Source of the DNA: Saprospiraceae bacterium
GTDB taxonomy: Bacteria > Bacteroidota > Bacteroidia > Chitinophagales > Saprospiraceae
Length of the DNA: 64,000 nucleotides
Assembly: GCA_016716185.1 (NCBI GenBank)
Contig: JADJWV010000002.1
Location: 186,001 to 250,000, forward strand
Direction: 5' to 3'
Positions within the stretch are counted from its first letter, which is position 1; every line of letters begins with the position of its first letter. Of this stretch, positions 47,429 through 56,017 are shown in pieces. The position numbers and the translations under genes are program-made. The notes beneath the pieces are model-generated. The model was not told the DNA's origin, ran no database searches, and saw nothing but the letters and a program-made list of their open reading frames with translations.

Positions 47429-48136
47429 TTAAAAAGTAATGCCAATTCTGAAATCAACACTGGATAATATACCTTTTGAATTCTCTTTGCTGCCATCTGT
47501 ATAAATTCCCGTGTCATTTGTAATATCTGTAAAAGATTGATAAAACCGGATTCCGGCGAGTAAGGATAAGTCATCGGAAATCGTTTTCTCAAATCCAAGA
47601 TTAATTCCGTAAAACATACTTGCACCAGCAATAGATCCCCGGATATCTTCGTCGACTGTATATGGCAAGTTATCGGCAGCAATTTTTGCTCTGGCTTTGG
47701 TTCTGAACGATAAACTGAATTCTGGGGCCTGCACATAAAATCGGTAACCTTTAAAAGAACCGGTCCGTAATTTCAATCCGAATGGAAAATCAAGATAATT
47801 CATTTTATAATCAATGCGCGTTCCGGCTGGCAGATTGTGATAATCGGGAAGACTCAGGTCTGATCCTTTCAAAAGATCCCCGCCTTTTTTAAATTCCAAG
47901 GCCCCTCCTTGGGCAATCGAAAATCCGATTCCGGCAGTGAACGCATATTTATCGTTAAACCAATATTCGCATTGGATATGGGCTTTGTAGGAAAACAATG
48001 AACCTTTGGATTCAATGACATTCTTGTTTGCCCGCAACCAACTATACGACAAGCCACCCATCATATTGAAATGGATTTCCTGAGCCGGGCTTGATATGGA
48101 TATCAAAATGAATAGAATTGCTGCAGAAAATTTCAT
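47429..48136 (-). CDS. PorT-family outer-membrane barrel
   Basis: 235 residues with a signal peptide (MKFSAAILFILISISSPAQ). Strand-like repeats follow (LSYSWLRANK, YAFTAGIGFSIAQGGAL, MNYLDFPFGLKLR, LLAGIRFYQSFTDI), and the last residues are SSVDFRIGITF, a typical barrel end. It belongs to the broad outer-membrane beta-barrel group that includes PorT; a specific T9SS role is not supported. Three bases separate it from nadC. Confidence 0.75.
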   Translation of the reverse strand: MKFSAAILFILISISSPAQEIHFNMMGGLSYSWLRANKNVIESKGSLFSYKAHIQCEYWFNDKYAFTAGIGFSIAQGGALEFKKGGDLLKGSDLSLPDYHNLPAGTRIDYKMNYLDFPFGLKLRTGSFKGYRFYVQAPEFSLSFRTKARAKIAADNLPYTVDEDIRGSIAGASMFYGINLGFEKTISDDLSLLAGIRFYQSFTDITNDTGIYTDGSKENSKGILSSVDFRIGITF

Positions 48137-48326
48137 AAAACTTGTTTTAAAACGGATTCAAATTAAAAGTAAAACTATAACAAAATAGGAAGATCATTCC
48201 AGTCATTATTTAAACGAATCGAGGTCGTACAGCAACAATTGACCAATAGACTTGCAATAATGGGGATTTTTAGAAGTGCCCTAAATGCATTTTCTTTGTA
48301 GTTGAATTTCATTAGTGGCAAACAAT

Positions 48327-49376
48327 ATGCGCATCACTCTTATTTCTTTTTGTTCGTTTTTTATTTTTTTTTCATGCAAAGACCCGGGTTCAGAACAGCC
48401 TCCCGATGTCAGCAAAATAAAGTCCGGGTTAAAAATATTCCGGTTTGAAAATGAACTCTATGGATTGGACACTTCCAATTTCATGGCATCGTTGAAAAAA
48501 CTTTGCGAATCGCATCCAGCCTTCAGCAAGATCTATTTCAACTCTGTAATTCAAATTCCCCTACCGGATGTCCAGATGGATACTGCATTCGCATTGGAAT
48601 TAAAAAACTATTTATACCATGCTTCAAACTTGCGGATTTATGATAAAATAAGACAAGCAATTCCTGGTGAAGAAGATATAAGAAAGGATTTTGAGCAGTC
48701 CTTGCGTTACTTTATTCATTATTTTCCCGAAGTTAAACCACCGGTATTTTATACGGCATTTTGTGATTTTAGTTATTCGAATTTTATATTTGAACACGAA
48801 TCCGGAACAGATGGAATCGGAATCGGACTGGAATTTTTTGCAGGGGATCAAATCGATTATAAATCCATAGATCCGGAAAATCCCGTTTTCTCGGATTACC
48901 TCAGCCGGAGCTTTAATGCCGCCCATTTATTGCCGCGCACCTGGGATGCCTGGCTTGAAGACCGGATTCCGGTATCCGCAGGCGGACAATTGCTGGATTA
49001 TATAATTCAGCGGGGAAAAAAGATATACATCCTGGAGCATCTGCTTCCTGAAGTGGCTGATACTGCAATCTTTGAAATGTCGTCTTTACAACTTGACTGG
49101 TGCAAGAAAAACAGAATGGAAATCTGGGCCTTTTTTCTAAGCCAACAATTGTTGTATTCCTCTGAACTCCTCAAAATAAATAAATACATCAATCCAAGCC
49201 CAAATTCACCAGGGATGCCCGAAGCAGCTCCGGGACGGACGGGATCCTACATAGGCTATGAACTTGTCAAATCTTACATGGAAAACAATCCTAATACACA
49301 GATCGTTGATTTACTGAATTCTACAGATAACCAGGTTTTTTTACAAAAATCCAGGTTTAAACCCAGGAACGAATAA
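48327..49376 (+). CDS. gldB: Gliding motility lipoprotein GldB-like
   Basis: 349 residues from ATG 48327; a GTG four codons upstream is less likely because it lengthens the signal unnaturally. Signal MRITLISFCSFFIFFSC ends at a lipobox Cys. The body matches GldB: YFIHYFPEVKPPVFYTAF, GIGIGLEFFAGD, YIIQRGKKIYILEHLLPE and the late GRTGSYIGYELVKSYM. GldB is a periplasm-facing lipoprotein needed for gliding/T9SS motor function in Flavobacterium. The usual gldC neighbour is absent here. A 2OG oxygenase gene follows 65 bases downstream. Confidence 0.82.
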   Translation: MRITLISFCSFFIFFSCKDPGSEQPPDVSKIKSGLKIFRFENELYGLDTSNFMASLKKLCESHPAFSKIYFNSVIQIPLPDVQMDTAFALELKNYLYHASNLRIYDKIRQAIPGEEDIRKDFEQSLRYFIHYFPEVKPPVFYTAFCDFSYSNFIFEHESGTDGIGIGLEFFAGDQIDYKSIDPENPVFSDYLSRSFNAAHLLPRTWDAWLEDRIPVSAGGQLLDYIIQRGKKIYILEHLLPEVADTAIFEMSSLQLDWCKKNRMEIWAFFLSQQLLYSSELLKINKYINPSPNSPGMPEAAPGRTGSYIGYELVKSYMENNPNTQIVDLLNSTDNQVFLQKSRFKPRNE

Positions 49377-49441
49377 CAGGTCTAAGCTGTTATATCGAGG
49401 TTTTGGTTTGGTTTTTGATACAAGCCTTGTAAAAATTAGTT

Positions 49442-50395
49442 ATGTCAGACCGCGTCATTCCATTAGTCGATCTGGATCAATTCAGTTCAGGCGATCAGAC
49501 TCAGAAAGCACGATTTGTCGCCGGACTCGGAAAAGCTTTTCACGAAATTGGTTTTGTGGGGGTAGTCAACCATGGAGTGCCCAAACCTCTGGTCGACGGT
49601 TTTTACGAAGCATCTAAAAAATTTTTTTCGCTGCCTCTCGAGGTAAAACTCCAATATGAAATTCCCGGTCTTGCCGGTCAAAGAGGTTATACTTCTTTTG
49701 GAAAAGAGCACGCAAAGCATTCCAAAGTCGGAGATTTAAAAGAATTCTACCAAATCGGCCAGGTGGTAGAGGGCGATGATCCTATTAAATCAGAATATCC
49801 CGAGAATGTGATGGTTAAGGAAACTCCTGAATTTACAGATCTTGGGAATAAACTTTACAAAGCCTTCGAAAACAGCGGTGCTAAACTACTGGAAGCCATC
49901 GCATTGCATCTTGGGCTCGATGAAAATTACTTTACTCCTAAAATACATCATGGCAATAGCATCCTGCGGGCAATCCACTATCCTCCCATTATTGAAGAGC
50001 CGGCCTCTGCTATCCGGTCGGAACAACACGAGGATATCAATCTGATCACTTTGCTGGTTGGCGCTTCCTCCGGAGGACTTCAGGTACTGACGAAACAGGG
50101 AGAATGGAAGGATGCTATTCCCGGAGAAAACGAAATAGTTGTAAACGTAGGAGATATGCTTCAAAGATTGACCAACAATTATTTGGTCTCGACGACACAC
50201 CGGGTGGTAAATCCACCCCGGGAGCTGTGGCATATTCCAAGACTGTCGATTCCGTTTTTCCTGCATCCGAGGAGCGCCATGGACCTGACTTGCCTGGATT
50301 CTTGTATTAAAACAGGCCATGAACCGGATTACCACCCCATCACAGCCGGTGAATATTTGAACGAGAGACTCCGAGAAATCGGATTAAAAAAATAA
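49442..50395 (+). CDS. Isopenicillin-N-synthase-like 2OG-Fe(II) oxygenase
   Basis: 317 residues. The N-terminal DIOX_N region (VIPLVDLDQFSS, GFVGVVNHGVP) is followed by the double-stranded beta-helix core. Iron ligands: His and Asp in SEQHEDINLITLL and His in VSTTHRVVNPP. The 2-oxoglutarate-binding RxS is PRLSIPFF. It should hydroxylate or oxidise a small molecule; the substrate is not readable. It is 25 bases upstream of tatA, in the same direction. Confidence 0.88.
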   Translation: MSDRVIPLVDLDQFSSGDQTQKARFVAGLGKAFHEIGFVGVVNHGVPKPLVDGFYEASKKFFSLPLEVKLQYEIPGLAGQRGYTSFGKEHAKHSKVGDLKEFYQIGQVVEGDDPIKSEYPENVMVKETPEFTDLGNKLYKAFENSGAKLLEAIALHLGLDENYFTPKIHHGNSILRAIHYPPIIEEPASAIRSEQHEDINLITLLVGASSGGLQVLTKQGEWKDAIPGENEIVVNVGDMLQRLTNNYLVSTTHRVVNPPRELWHIPRLSIPFFLHPRSAMDLTCLDSCIKTGHEPDYHPITAGEYLNERLREIGLKK

Positions 50396-50420
50396 CTTTG
50401 ACCTTTAAATTATACACAAC

Positions 50421-50639
50421 ATGAAATTATTATTATTGGGAAACCTGGGGACAACAGAAGTCATTGTCATTCTGCTTATAGTGCTTTTGATGTTTGGTGG
50501 TAAAAAAATTCCAGAGTTAATGCGCGGTTTGGGAACGGGTATTAGAGAATTCAACAAAGCTAAAAACAACATCTCTAATGAAATTCGAGAGGGGATGAGA
50601 GATGCCGATCGCAAAAGCATTGATTCCGAGAACAACTAA
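50421..50639 (+). CDS. tatA: Twin-arginine translocase subunit TatA
   Basis: 72 residues: one N-terminal membrane helix (TEVIVILLIVLLMFGG), the FGGKKIPELMRGLGTGIREF hinge and amphipathic helix, and a charged tail. TatA oligomers form the pore for folded proteins in the inner membrane. No tatC is in the window. Confidence 0.92.
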   Translation: MKLLLLGNLGTTEVIVILLIVLLMFGGKKIPELMRGLGTGIREFNKAKNNISNEIREGMRDADRKSIDSENN

Positions 50640-50667
50640 CTTATTTACATAAAGACTATCCATAATT

Positions 50668-51177
50668 ATGAAAGTAACAATGCTTTTATGCAGTATGCTT
50701 ATGTGCTTTTATGCACAGCAGGTATCTGCACAAAAAGTCGGGCATGTGAATTCAGTCCTCCTGATCGATTCGTTAAAGGAAGCCAACCAAGCTTCAATTG
50801 CTCTAAAGCAATACGAGCAATCTTTAGCCAAAACCGGCGAAGAAATGATAGCAAGTTTCCAGCAAAAGCTGAAACAATATCAGGAAGAATCCAAAAAGGG
50901 AAACTTTACCATCAATCAGCAGAAGCAAAAGGAATCGGAGTTGGAAGTTGACCAGAATGCCATCGTCAATTACAGAGAATCCATGCGAAGCAGTCTCGAT
51001 AAAAAAAGACAGGAATTGGTTAAACCCATATTGGAGAAAATTAATAATGCCCTCAAGGAAATTGGCAAAGAGGAGCAATATCAGTTTATTTTTGACAGCT
51101 CAGTCGGAATGCTTTTTTTCAGAGAGAGTGACGACTTGTTCAGCAAAGTTTTCAAAAAACTGGAACCACAAAACTAA
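50668..51177 (+). CDS. OmpH/Skp-family periplasmic chaperone
   Basis: 169 residues. Signal peptide MKVTMLLCSMLMCFYAQQVSAQ, then KVGHVNSVLLIDSLKEA and a long charged coiled-coil (about residues 45-125), ending in a conserved IFDSSVGMLFF strand. The family binds unfolded outer-membrane proteins in the periplasm. It lies 28 bases after tatA. Confidence 0.85.
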   Translation: MKVTMLLCSMLMCFYAQQVSAQKVGHVNSVLLIDSLKEANQASIALKQYEQSLAKTGEEMIASFQQKLKQYQEESKKGNFTINQQKQKESELEVDQNAIVNYRESMRSSLDKKRQELVKPILEKINNALKEIGKEEQYQFIFDSSVGMLFFRESDDLFSKVFKKLEPQN

Positions 51178-51190
51178 CAATCGTTAGTTT

Positions 51191-51970
51191 TTAGTCTTCA
51201 AAACGGAGGTGCTTGACCGTGGTGTCGTTTTCGATGAGTTTTTTCAGGGAATCTATTCCGATCTTCAAATGAAGATCCAGGTAGTGTTTGGTCACCAATT
51301 GGTCACTGGCTTCGGTTTTAACACCTTCCGGGATCATAGGCATATCTGATACCAGTAATAAAGCCCCTGCCGGAATTCTGTTTTTAAAAGATGCTATAAA
51401 AATTGTTGCTGTTTCCATGTCGATTGCCAGGGCACGAAGACGGGTCAGATATTTTTTAAAATCCAGCCGATGTTCCCACACTCTTTTATTGGTGGTATAA
51501 ACCGTACCGGTCCAGTAATCTTTCTCGTATTGCCTGATCGTTGTGGATATGGCTTTTTGCAATGCAAATGCAGGCAATGCAGGAACTTCAATCGGGAGGT
51601 AGTCGTTTGACGTACCTTCTCCCCTGATGGCTGCAATGGGCAAAATAAAATCACCCACTTTGTTTTTCCTGGATTTGAGGCCTCCGCATTTTCCTAAAAA
51701 CAAAAGCGCCTTGGGATGAATTGAAGTCAGCAAATCAACTACCGTACCGGCATTGGGACTGCCCATTCCAAAATTAATGATCGTAATGTTGTTTGCAGTT
51801 GCATTCGGCATAGACCGGTCTCTGCCCAACACCGGTACCTGATGCCATTCGGCAAAAAGATCCACATATAAATTAAAGTTGACCAAAAGAATATACTGCC
51901 CAAAATCTTCCAATGCAGTACCCGTGTATCTGGGTAACCAATTTTCGACAATTTCTCTTTTCGTTTTCAT
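51191..51970 (-). CDS. amn: AMP nucleosidase
   Basis: 259 residues from ATG 51970. The longer frame to 52054 would overlap the end of carB, and its extension is not family-like, so 51970 is preferred. Motifs: NFGMGSPNAGTVVDLL, LFLGKCGGLKSR, RGEGTSNDYLP and AIDMETATIF. The enzyme hydrolyses AMP to adenine and ribose-5-phosphate. It is the short form without the large N-terminal regulatory domain. It is convergent with OmpH and follows carB on the same strand. Confidence 0.9.
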   Translation of the reverse strand: MKTKREIVENWLPRYTGTALEDFGQYILLVNFNLYVDLFAEWHQVPVLGRDRSMPNATANNITIINFGMGSPNAGTVVDLLTSIHPKALLFLGKCGGLKSRKNKVGDFILPIAAIRGEGTSNDYLPIEVPALPAFALQKAISTTIRQYEKDYWTGTVYTTNKRVWEHRLDFKKYLTRLRALAIDMETATIFIASFKNRIPAGALLLVSDMPMIPEGVKTEASDQLVTKHYLDLHLKIGIDSLKKLIENDTTVKHLRFED

Positions 51971-51998
51971 AGGCTTCAGTGAATCAATGGGCTTTTGT

Positions 51999-54815
51999 TT
52001 ATCGTGTAAGATACATATACCGCTTCGCATCGATCTCTCTGAAGTAAGGATCATAAAGATCTTTGATGAAATGTATGGCTTCTCCGGTTGATTTCATTTC
52101 GGGTCCAAGGCTGATGTCGACACCGGGAAATTTATTGAATGAAAAAACAGGTACTTTGATGGCATAGCCCTGGAGCTTATGCACAATTTGAAAGTCACTC
52201 AGCTTTTTATATCCCATCATAATTTTTGTAGCCATATTTAAATAAGGCACCTGATAGGCCTTGGCAATAAAAGGTGTGGTCCTCGATGCTCTTGGATTGG
52301 CTTCGATCACAAAAACCTGATCGCCTTTGATAGCAAATTGGATATTGATCAGTCCCCGGATATTCAACCGGAAAGCTATGGCTTTTGCATATTCAATCAT
52401 GGTTTGTACAGAAGCTTCACTCAGGCTGTATGGTGGGAGGACTGCCGAACTATCGCCGGAGTGAATACCGGCAGGTTCGATGTGCTCCATAATTCCCATG
52501 ATGTGTACATCTTCACCATCGCAAATGGCATCGATCTCCGCTTCTTTGGCACGTTCGAGAAACTGATCGATCAATACCTTATTATCGGGCATATGTTTGA
52601 AAATGGAGAGTACATGTCGTTCGAGTTCTTCATCGTTGATGACAATTCTCATTCGCTGTCCACCAAGTACGTACGATGGTCTCACCAATACCGGATATCC
52701 AATGTTTCTTGCGACTCCAAGGGCCTCATCAGCATCCGTTGCTACACCATATTTTGGATACGGAATCCCCATTTCTTTCAACAGGTCCGAAAATCGCCCG
52801 CGATCTTCTGCAATGTCCATGTTGTTGTAATCCGTACCTATAATAGGGATGCCTTTTTTGTGAATTTTTTCAGCAAGTTTTAAAGCAGTTTGTCCACCAA
52901 GCTGCACAATGATTCCTTCGGGTTTTTCATGTTCGATGATCTCCTCGAGATGCTCCCAGTAAATGGGTTCGAAATATAGTTTGTCGGCTATGTCAAAATC
53001 CGTTGAAACGGTTTCAGGATTACAATTCACCATAATCGCTTCCAATCCTTCTTCGCGAATGGCCATGACGCCATGCACACAGCAATAATCGAACTCAATA
53101 CCTTGTCCAATGCGATTGGGTCCTGAGCCCAGGACAATTATTTTTTTCTTAGGATGTGAAACACTTTCGTTTTCAGAATCAAAACTGGAATAGTAATAGG
53201 GCGTCTTGGCTTCAAATTCTGCCGCACAAGTGTCGACAAGTTTGTAAACTCTCCGGATGTTTAATTTCAATCTTTGTTTGGTAACGTCTTCTTCTTCCAC
53301 CCGCATTAACCAGGCAATCTGGGCATCGCTGTATCCGCTTTTTTTGAGTTCTTTGAAAAAATTGACAGGAATATCTTCGGGTAAATTGTATTTCATCAAC
53401 TGGTCTTCCATTTGGACCAGCATTTTAATTTCTTTTAAAAACCAGGGATCAATTCCGGTGAGTTTGTAAACAGTCTTTTCAGGAACCCCAAGTCGCAACG
53501 CATCTTTAATTCTAAAGATGCGATCATCGCTTACGACTTCAAGCCGCTCTAGAATATCTTGCGTATTGATCCATTCTTTTTTGTCGGCTCCCAATCCGTG
53601 ACGGTCATTCTCCAATGACTGACAGGCTTTTTGAAGGGCTTCCCGGAAGCTCCGTCCAATAGCCATGACCTCTCCTACAGATTTCATCTGCAAGCCAAGC
53701 CGGCGATCTGCTCCATGAAATTTTTCAAAATTCCATCTGGGCATTTTGACGATCACATAATCCAACGAAGGTTCAAAATAAGCAGAGGTTGTTCCGGTGA
53801 TTTGATTCTGCAATTCATCAAGTGTATAACCAATGGCAAGTTTTGCGGCAATTTTTGCGATCGGATATCCGGTGGCTTTGCTCGCCAAGGCAGAAGATCT
53901 GGATACCCGTGGATTAATTTCCACAGCGATGATCTCTTCGGTATCCGGATTCATGGCAAATTGCACATTGCATCCTCCTGAAAAATTTCCAAGAGATCGC
54001 ATCATTTTAATGGCAGTATCCCGCATTCTCTGAAATCCCGTATCGGATAAGGTCATGGCTGGGGCTACTGTGATGCTGTCGCCGGTATGGATTCCCATGG
54101 GATCGAGATTTTCTACCGTGCAGATGATGACTACATTGTCTTTTTGATCCCTGAGCAACTCCAGCTCAAATTCTTTCCATCCCAATACTGCTTTCTCAAC
54201 CAACACTTCGTGTGTTGGCGAAGCATCCAAACCTCTTCTCAGGGATTCGTCAAATTGGTCTGCTTTAAGCACGAAACTTCCACCTGAACCACCTAAGGTA
54301 TAAGATGGTCTTATAACCAAAGGATAACCTATCTTTTGTGCTGCTTCTTTACCCTCGAGAAAGGAGTTGGCTATTTGAGATTGTGCCACACCAATTCCCA
54401 AATTGATCATGTGTTGTCTGAAGAGTTCCCTGTTTTCTGTAAGTTCAATTGCAGAGATATCGACACCGATCATTTTAACTCCGAATCGTTGCCAAACATT
54501 TTGTTTGTCAGCTTCAATGGCCAGATTCAAGGCAGTTTGCCCCCCCATGGTAGGCAATACTGCATCGATCTTCCTTTCTTCAAGTATTTTAACGATGCTT
54601 TCGACTGTAAGAGGCATCAGGTAAATATGGTCTGCTGTTACAGGGTCAGTCATAATGGTAGCTGGATTAGAGTTGATCAGACTGACTTCAAGCCCTTCTT
54701 CCCTTAAAGACCTTGCTGCCTGTGTTCCAGAATAATCAAATTCACAAGCTTGTCCTATAATGATGGGCCCGCTTCCTATGATCAAAACAGACCGGATCGA
54801 GTTGTCTTTTGGCAT
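51999..54815 (-). CDS. carB: Carbamoyl phosphate synthase large subunit, short form
   Basis: 938 residues. Both ATP-grasp synthase halves are present: IIGQACEFDYSGTQAARSL and NPRVSRSSALASKATGYP in the first, GPNRIGQGIEFDYCCVHG and EANPRASRTTPFIAKA in the second, joined by the oligomerisation region. The sequence ends soon after STGEAIHFIKDLYDPYF, so the C-terminal MGS-like allosteric domain (about 130 residues in E. coli) is missing. Short CarB forms are known in Bacteroidota, so this is probably normal for the lineage. It makes carbamoyl phosphate for pyrimidine and arginine synthesis; carA is not in the window. Confidence 0.93.
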   Translation of the reverse strand: MPKDNSIRSVLIIGSGPIIIGQACEFDYSGTQAARSLREEGLEVSLINSNPATIMTDPVTADHIYLMPLTVESIVKILEERKIDAVLPTMGGQTALNLAIEADKQNVWQRFGVKMIGVDISAIELTENRELFRQHMINLGIGVAQSQIANSFLEGKEAAQKIGYPLVIRPSYTLGGSGGSFVLKADQFDESLRRGLDASPTHEVLVEKAVLGWKEFELELLRDQKDNVVIICTVENLDPMGIHTGDSITVAPAMTLSDTGFQRMRDTAIKMMRSLGNFSGGCNVQFAMNPDTEEIIAVEINPRVSRSSALASKATGYPIAKIAAKLAIGYTLDELQNQITGTTSAYFEPSLDYVIVKMPRWNFEKFHGADRRLGLQMKSVGEVMAIGRSFREALQKACQSLENDRHGLGADKKEWINTQDILERLEVVSDDRIFRIKDALRLGVPEKTVYKLTGIDPWFLKEIKMLVQMEDQLMKYNLPEDIPVNFFKELKKSGYSDAQIAWLMRVEEEDVTKQRLKLNIRRVYKLVDTCAAEFEAKTPYYYSSFDSENESVSHPKKKIIVLGSGPNRIGQGIEFDYCCVHGVMAIREEGLEAIMVNCNPETVSTDFDIADKLYFEPIYWEHLEEIIEHEKPEGIIVQLGGQTALKLAEKIHKKGIPIIGTDYNNMDIAEDRGRFSDLLKEMGIPYPKYGVATDADEALGVARNIGYPVLVRPSYVLGGQRMRIVINDEELERHVLSIFKHMPDNKVLIDQFLERAKEAEIDAICDGEDVHIMGIMEHIEPAGIHSGDSSAVLPPYSLSEASVQTMIEYAKAIAFRLNIRGLINIQFAIKGDQVFVIEANPRASRTTPFIAKAYQVPYLNMATKIMMGYKKLSDFQIVHKLQGYAIKVPVFSFNKFPGVDISLGPEMKSTGEAIHFIKDLYDPYFREIDAKRYMYLTR

Positions 54816-54917
54816 TAAATATTAAATTTGGCGCAAAGATAAGCTTTGCAAGAAGAACACAGTGATCGAAGCCCGATTCAACTGTTTCTCTGAAACCTCA
54901 TCCTGAACAAATTATAC

Positions 54918-55874
54918 ATGACAAAACCAAAGGTTCTGATTACCGACGATGTGCATCCCATGTTGATCAATGCACTGATTTCTAAAAATTACGAGGTGGA
55001 TTACATGCCGGATATCAGTCTGCAAAAGACCATAGAAATAGTAAAGGAATATGAAGGACTCGTGATCAATAGTAAAATCAAAGCTGACCGTTCTTTTATT
55101 TTGGCGGCAGACAAACTTAAATGGATTGGAAGACTCGGTTCCGGAATGGAAATTATAGATGCTGTGGCCGCCCGGGACAAAAACATTCACCTGATCAATA
55201 CACCGGAAGCCAATTGTCAGGCCGTTGCCGAACATGCCTTAGCCATGATTCTGAGTCTTTTCAGAAATCTGAAACGCGCAGACAGTCAAGTAAGAGCCAT
55301 GACATGGCTGAGAGAAGAAAACCGGGGCAAAGAGCTTCAGGGTCAGACAGTTGGAATCATTGGTTTCGGCCATACAGGCCCCGCTTTTGCCAAATTATTG
55401 TCCGCTTTTGATGTTAAAATTCTCGTTTTTGACAAATACAAGCAGCATTTGGAAACCGGGTACCGTTATGAGCTTGTAAAGAATGTCGAAACGATTCAGA
55501 AAGAAGCCGGCCTGATCAGTCTCCACATTCCACTAAACCCTGATACGAAACATTTGATCGATGAAGAATTTATAAATTCTTGCAGCCATTCTTTTTATCT
55601 GATCAATACTTCCAGGGGTCCGATTGTTAAAACGACCGATCTGATCGACGCGCTTAGATCGGGCAAGGTTCTGGGAGCCTGTCTGGATGTCTTTGAAAAC
55701 GAGCATCCTTTGAATTTTTCCGAAACGGAACGAAAACTTTATGAAGATTTGTACACCTTTGATCAGGTAGTACTGAGTCCGCATATTGCGGGTTGGACCC
55801 ACGAGTCCAAACTTAAAATTGCTGAAGTCCTCTTGGCTAAACTGGAAGCATGGCTATGGAATAACATGTCTTAA
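54918..55874 (+). CDS. D-isomer-specific 2-hydroxyacid dehydrogenase (phosphoglycerate dehydrogenase-like)
   Basis: 318 residues with both catalytic and NAD-binding domains: NTPEANCQAVAEHALAMI, the GIIGFGHTGPAF Rossmann loop, LISLHIPLNPDTKHLID, INTSRGPIVKTTDLIDAL and the catalytic His in VVLSPHIAGWTHES. It resembles SerA-type enzymes without the C-terminal ACT domain. The exact substrate is uncertain. Confidence 0.85.
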   Translation: MTKPKVLITDDVHPMLINALISKNYEVDYMPDISLQKTIEIVKEYEGLVINSKIKADRSFILAADKLKWIGRLGSGMEIIDAVAARDKNIHLINTPEANCQAVAEHALAMILSLFRNLKRADSQVRAMTWLREENRGKELQGQTVGIIGFGHTGPAFAKLLSAFDVKILVFDKYKQHLETGYRYELVKNVETIQKEAGLISLHIPLNPDTKHLIDEEFINSCSHSFYLINTSRGPIVKTTDLIDALRSGKVLGACLDVFENEHPLNFSETERKLYEDLYTFDQVVLSPHIAGWTHESKLKIAEVLLAKLEAWLWNNMS

Positions 55875-55950
55875 ATATTGATAATCAAGAGGTTATTTTT
55901 ATCATCTTCAAATGCATGAAATAATTTAAATGCCTGCTGGTTAAATAGGT

Positions 55951-55980
55951 TTGAAATGCATTTAGAAATTCTTAACATTG
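55951..55980 (+). promoter_or_regulatory. Candidate Bacteroidota promoter before the TonB receptor operon
   Basis: TTG at 55951 and TAACATTG at 55973 with a 19-base spacer, close to the phylum consensus TTG-N19-TAnnTTTG (one mismatch). It lies about 38 bases before the start codon at 56018. Confidence 0.4.
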
Positions 55981-56017
55981 CGAAATTTTTAAAGGATAAT
56001 TTTTTCAAATTCACATT

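Noticed and set aside
51999..54815. Truncated carB pseudogene
   Set aside because: Both synthase halves are complete, and CarB forms lacking the MGS-like domain are known in Bacteroidota, so the shorter length is probably normal.
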